Origin: PALSA-188 sp963720075
Lineage (GTDB): Bacteria; Acidobacteriota; Terriglobia; Terriglobales; Acidobacteriaceae
DNA: 64,000 nucleotides
Assembly (NCBI GenBank): GCA_963720075.1
Contig: CAVREG010000007.1
Coordinates: 62,001 to 126,000, forward strand
Direction of reading: 5' to 3'
In this document: one piece after another, positions 62,820 through 64,000 of the stretch
Layout: the number at the start of each line of letters is the position of its first letter
Position numbering within the stretch: position 1 is the stretch's first letter
Made by a program: the position numbers and the translations under genes
Notes under the pieces: model-generated
Seen by the model: the letters and a program-made list of their open reading frames with translations, nothing else
The model's database searches: none
Told to the model about the DNA's origin: nothing

Positions 62820-63512
62820 ATGCTGAAACGTATTTTGATCGTGAACGCTTTAGTACTTCTTGTAGCTCTATCGGCGGTCGCTTCTGATCGCGAAGATGAC
62901 GTTAACCGCGTAAACAAGGCTGCCGAGGTCTTTCGGCAGATCATGGACACCCCTGACAAAGGGATCCCCAATGAGCTTCTCGAATCGGCGAAATGCATCG
63001 CCATCATTCCGGGAGACAAGAAATTCGCGTTCGTATTTGGCGGCAACTATGGCCGCGGTTTAGTCACTTGCCATACCATGCATGGTTGGAGCGCTCCCAT
63101 ATTTTTGGCGGTAGAGGGCGGAAGCGTTGGCTACCAGATTGGTGGATCATCCACCGATTTAGTAATGCTTTTTATGAATGATCACGCTTTGCACAGCCTT
63201 CTGGGCGATAAGTTTAAACTGGGAGCCGAAGCGTCTGTCGCGGCCGGTCCTGTAGGACGGCATGCTGCGGCTGCGACTGATGCGAGAATGAATGCGGAGA
63301 TCCTCACTTATTCGCGCTCGAAGGGCGTATTTGCGGGTGTCAGTTTGGACGGAGCCGTTGTACAGGCCGACAAGAGTGGGGATCGGGCGATGTACGGGGA
63401 CAATGTGGACCGTCATGACATCATTGACGGCAAGGTCCCGGTTCCTGCGGCAGCCAGACACCTGCTACATGAAATAGGCAGGTATGCCATGGAGGCCAAA
63501 GACGCATCCTAA
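62820..63512 (+). CDS. Exported SYLF/Ysc84-type lipid-binding protein, second paralog
   Basis: The ATG at 62820 has GAGGAG upstream and starts the signal peptide MLKRILIVNALVLLVALSAVA; the frame opens seven codons earlier. The 230-residue protein has the SYLF pattern: GIPNELLESAKCIAIIPG, NYGRGLVTC, GGSVGYQIGGSSTDLVMLFMN and FKLGAEASVAAGPVGRHAAAATDARM, with SYSR...GVFAGVSLDGAVV. It is a paralog of the gene at 40506-41192 and has almost the same length. Confidence 0.92.
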   Translation: MLKRILIVNALVLLVALSAVASDREDDVNRVNKAAEVFRQIMDTPDKGIPNELLESAKCIAIIPGDKKFAFVFGGNYGRGLVTCHTMHGWSAPIFLAVEGGSVGYQIGGSSTDLVMLFMNDHALHSLLGDKFKLGAEASVAAGPVGRHAAAATDARMNAEILTYSRSKGVFAGVSLDGAVVQADKSGDRAMYGDNVDRHDIIDGKVPVPAAARHLLHEIGRYAMEAKDAS

Positions 63513-63540
63513 GCCTGGTGAGGGGATAACGATCGGCAGT

Positions 63541-63566
63541 AGCCCGCGCAGGGCGCCGCGCGGGCT
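63541..63566 (+). terminator. Possible terminator after the SYLF gene
   Basis: A 9-bp stem AGCCCGCGC / GCGCGGGCT with an eight-base loop, 29 bases after the stop. The following run is CTCATTTAG rather than a T-tract, so termination strength is doubtful. Confidence 0.5.
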
Positions 63567-63601
63567 CTCATTTAGTTGATCCGTGACAGAGGTGTGCCCT
63601 G

Positions 63602-64000
63602 GTGGCGCCAATACAACTCATGTTCATGCCAGGCCCTATCGTTTCTCTCGTGGGACCCGAACACACGGTACAGGTCGCGGGAGTCAAACTTCTGGGGTTC
63701 AATGAAGCGAATGGACGCAAGCTCGTCCTCACTCTTGTCTTCTTTTTAGTCCTCTATTTACTTAGCAAGAGTTTGCGTCTGGTCGCGAAAAAGGTTGGCG
63801 GGGCGCGCCAAAGCATCGCCTTCTGGACCCGCCAGGGAATCGGACTTGCCACGTTCGTCCTGGGCGTAGTCGGCTTCGTATCGGTCTGGTTCGACAATCC
63901 CGCACGCCTTGCCACGGGCGCCGGTTTGGTCGCGGCAGGCCTCGCGTTTGCGCTGCAAAAAGTGATTACCAGTTTCGCAGGGTACTTCGTGATTCTGCGC
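63602..64000 (+). CDS. MscS-type mechanosensitive channel, 5' part only
   Basis: The frame is open from a GTG at 63602 to the window edge, 133 codons. AGAGGTG lies seven bases upstream; the ATG at 63620 is the alternative start. The visible part has two membrane segments (LVLTLVFFLVLYLLSKSL and GIGLATFVLGVVGFVSVWF) and then the third-helix pattern LATGAGLVAAGLAFALQKVITSFAGYFVI, characteristic of the MscS pore helix (Gly/Ala-rich, then QK and a kink). The channel would open under membrane tension to release osmolytes. The C-terminal cytoplasmic cage lies outside the window. Confidence 0.88.
   Translation, partial: MAPIQLMFMPGPIVSLVGPEHTVQVAGVKLLGFNEANGRKLVLTLVFFLVLYLLSKSLRLVAKKVGGARQSIAFWTRQGIGLATFVLGVVGFVSVWFDNPARLATGAGLVAAGLAFALQKVITSFAGYFVILR

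Noticed and set aside
62348..63046. 232-codon reverse frame
   Set aside because: It overlaps the SYLF gene and the well-supported 80-residue gene, and its protein matches nothing recognisable.

Overview
The window reads as chromosomal DNA of a Gram-negative bacterium, most likely an acidobacterium (Terriglobia-like). This is an inference from gene content: lipid A and lipoprotein genes (lpxD, an LpxL-type acyltransferase, lnt) sit beside families common in that phylum (GWxTD protein, carboxypeptidase-regulatory-like surface proteins, BIG2 repeat lipoprotein, FecR/DUF6600 protein, MacA-like adaptor, secreted GH27 and GH29 glycosidases). No phylogenetic marker was compared.

Layout. 1-2462: exopolysaccharide genes on the minus strand (a deacetylase-like gene running off the left edge, and an O-antigen ligase/polymerase-type membrane protein). 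3066-5801: a BIG2-repeat lipoprotein with a clear terminator. 5963-10540: fused 2-oxoacid dehydrogenase E1, HAD phosphatase, transglutaminase-like protein, a 42-residue CXXCXGXG zinc protein, panD. 10703-14154: operon of a GWxTD protein and a carboxypeptidase-regulatory-like protein. 14490-19692: a rearranged zone with a MacA-like adaptor and MacB-type ATPase lacking a permease, an intact NUDIX gene, a chimeric fragment carrying the ATPase tail, and a frameshifted second NUDIX copy ending at the 3' end of a selenocysteine tRNA gene. 19774-28002: envelope and small-protein genes (beta-barrel, YggX, OB-fold-like secreted proteins, DUF4136, CpsB-type PHP phosphatase, FecR/DUF6600) and a CAU tRNA. 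28909-33210: rbfA, nrnA, a small membrane protein, a GT39 glycosyltransferase and a tandem GNAT. 33224-41192: prfB with its programmed frameshift, lnt, a MobB-like P-loop protein, lpxD, an acyltransferase and a SYLF protein. 41600-48831: regulators and housekeeping genes (LuxR-type regulator, CoA-binding protein, rarA, tandem winged-helix protein, rRNA methyltransferase, threonylcarbamoyl-AMP synthase, YdcF, msrA). 49007-57385: secreted alpha-galactosidase, thioredoxin reductase, aldo/keto reductase, SDR, alpha-L-fucosidase and fuconolactonase-like hydrolase. 57696-64000: OB-fold-like protein, Moco oxidoreductase with cytochrome b, ECF sigma/anti-sigma pair, HPP protein, second SDR, second SYLF protein and a truncated MscS channel.

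How genes work together. lpxD, the LpxL-like acyltransferase and lnt supply outer-membrane lipids. The 53.9-57.4 kb genes fit a non-phosphorylative L-fucose route (fucosidase, dehydrogenase, lactonase), with the SDR at 61.4 kb as a possible later step. The Moco protein and cytochrome b form a probable membrane redox pair.

The least explained features are the rearranged 16-19.7 kb zone next to selC, and a dispersed family of two-hairpin repeats ending in CTACG, of which six copies are visible.
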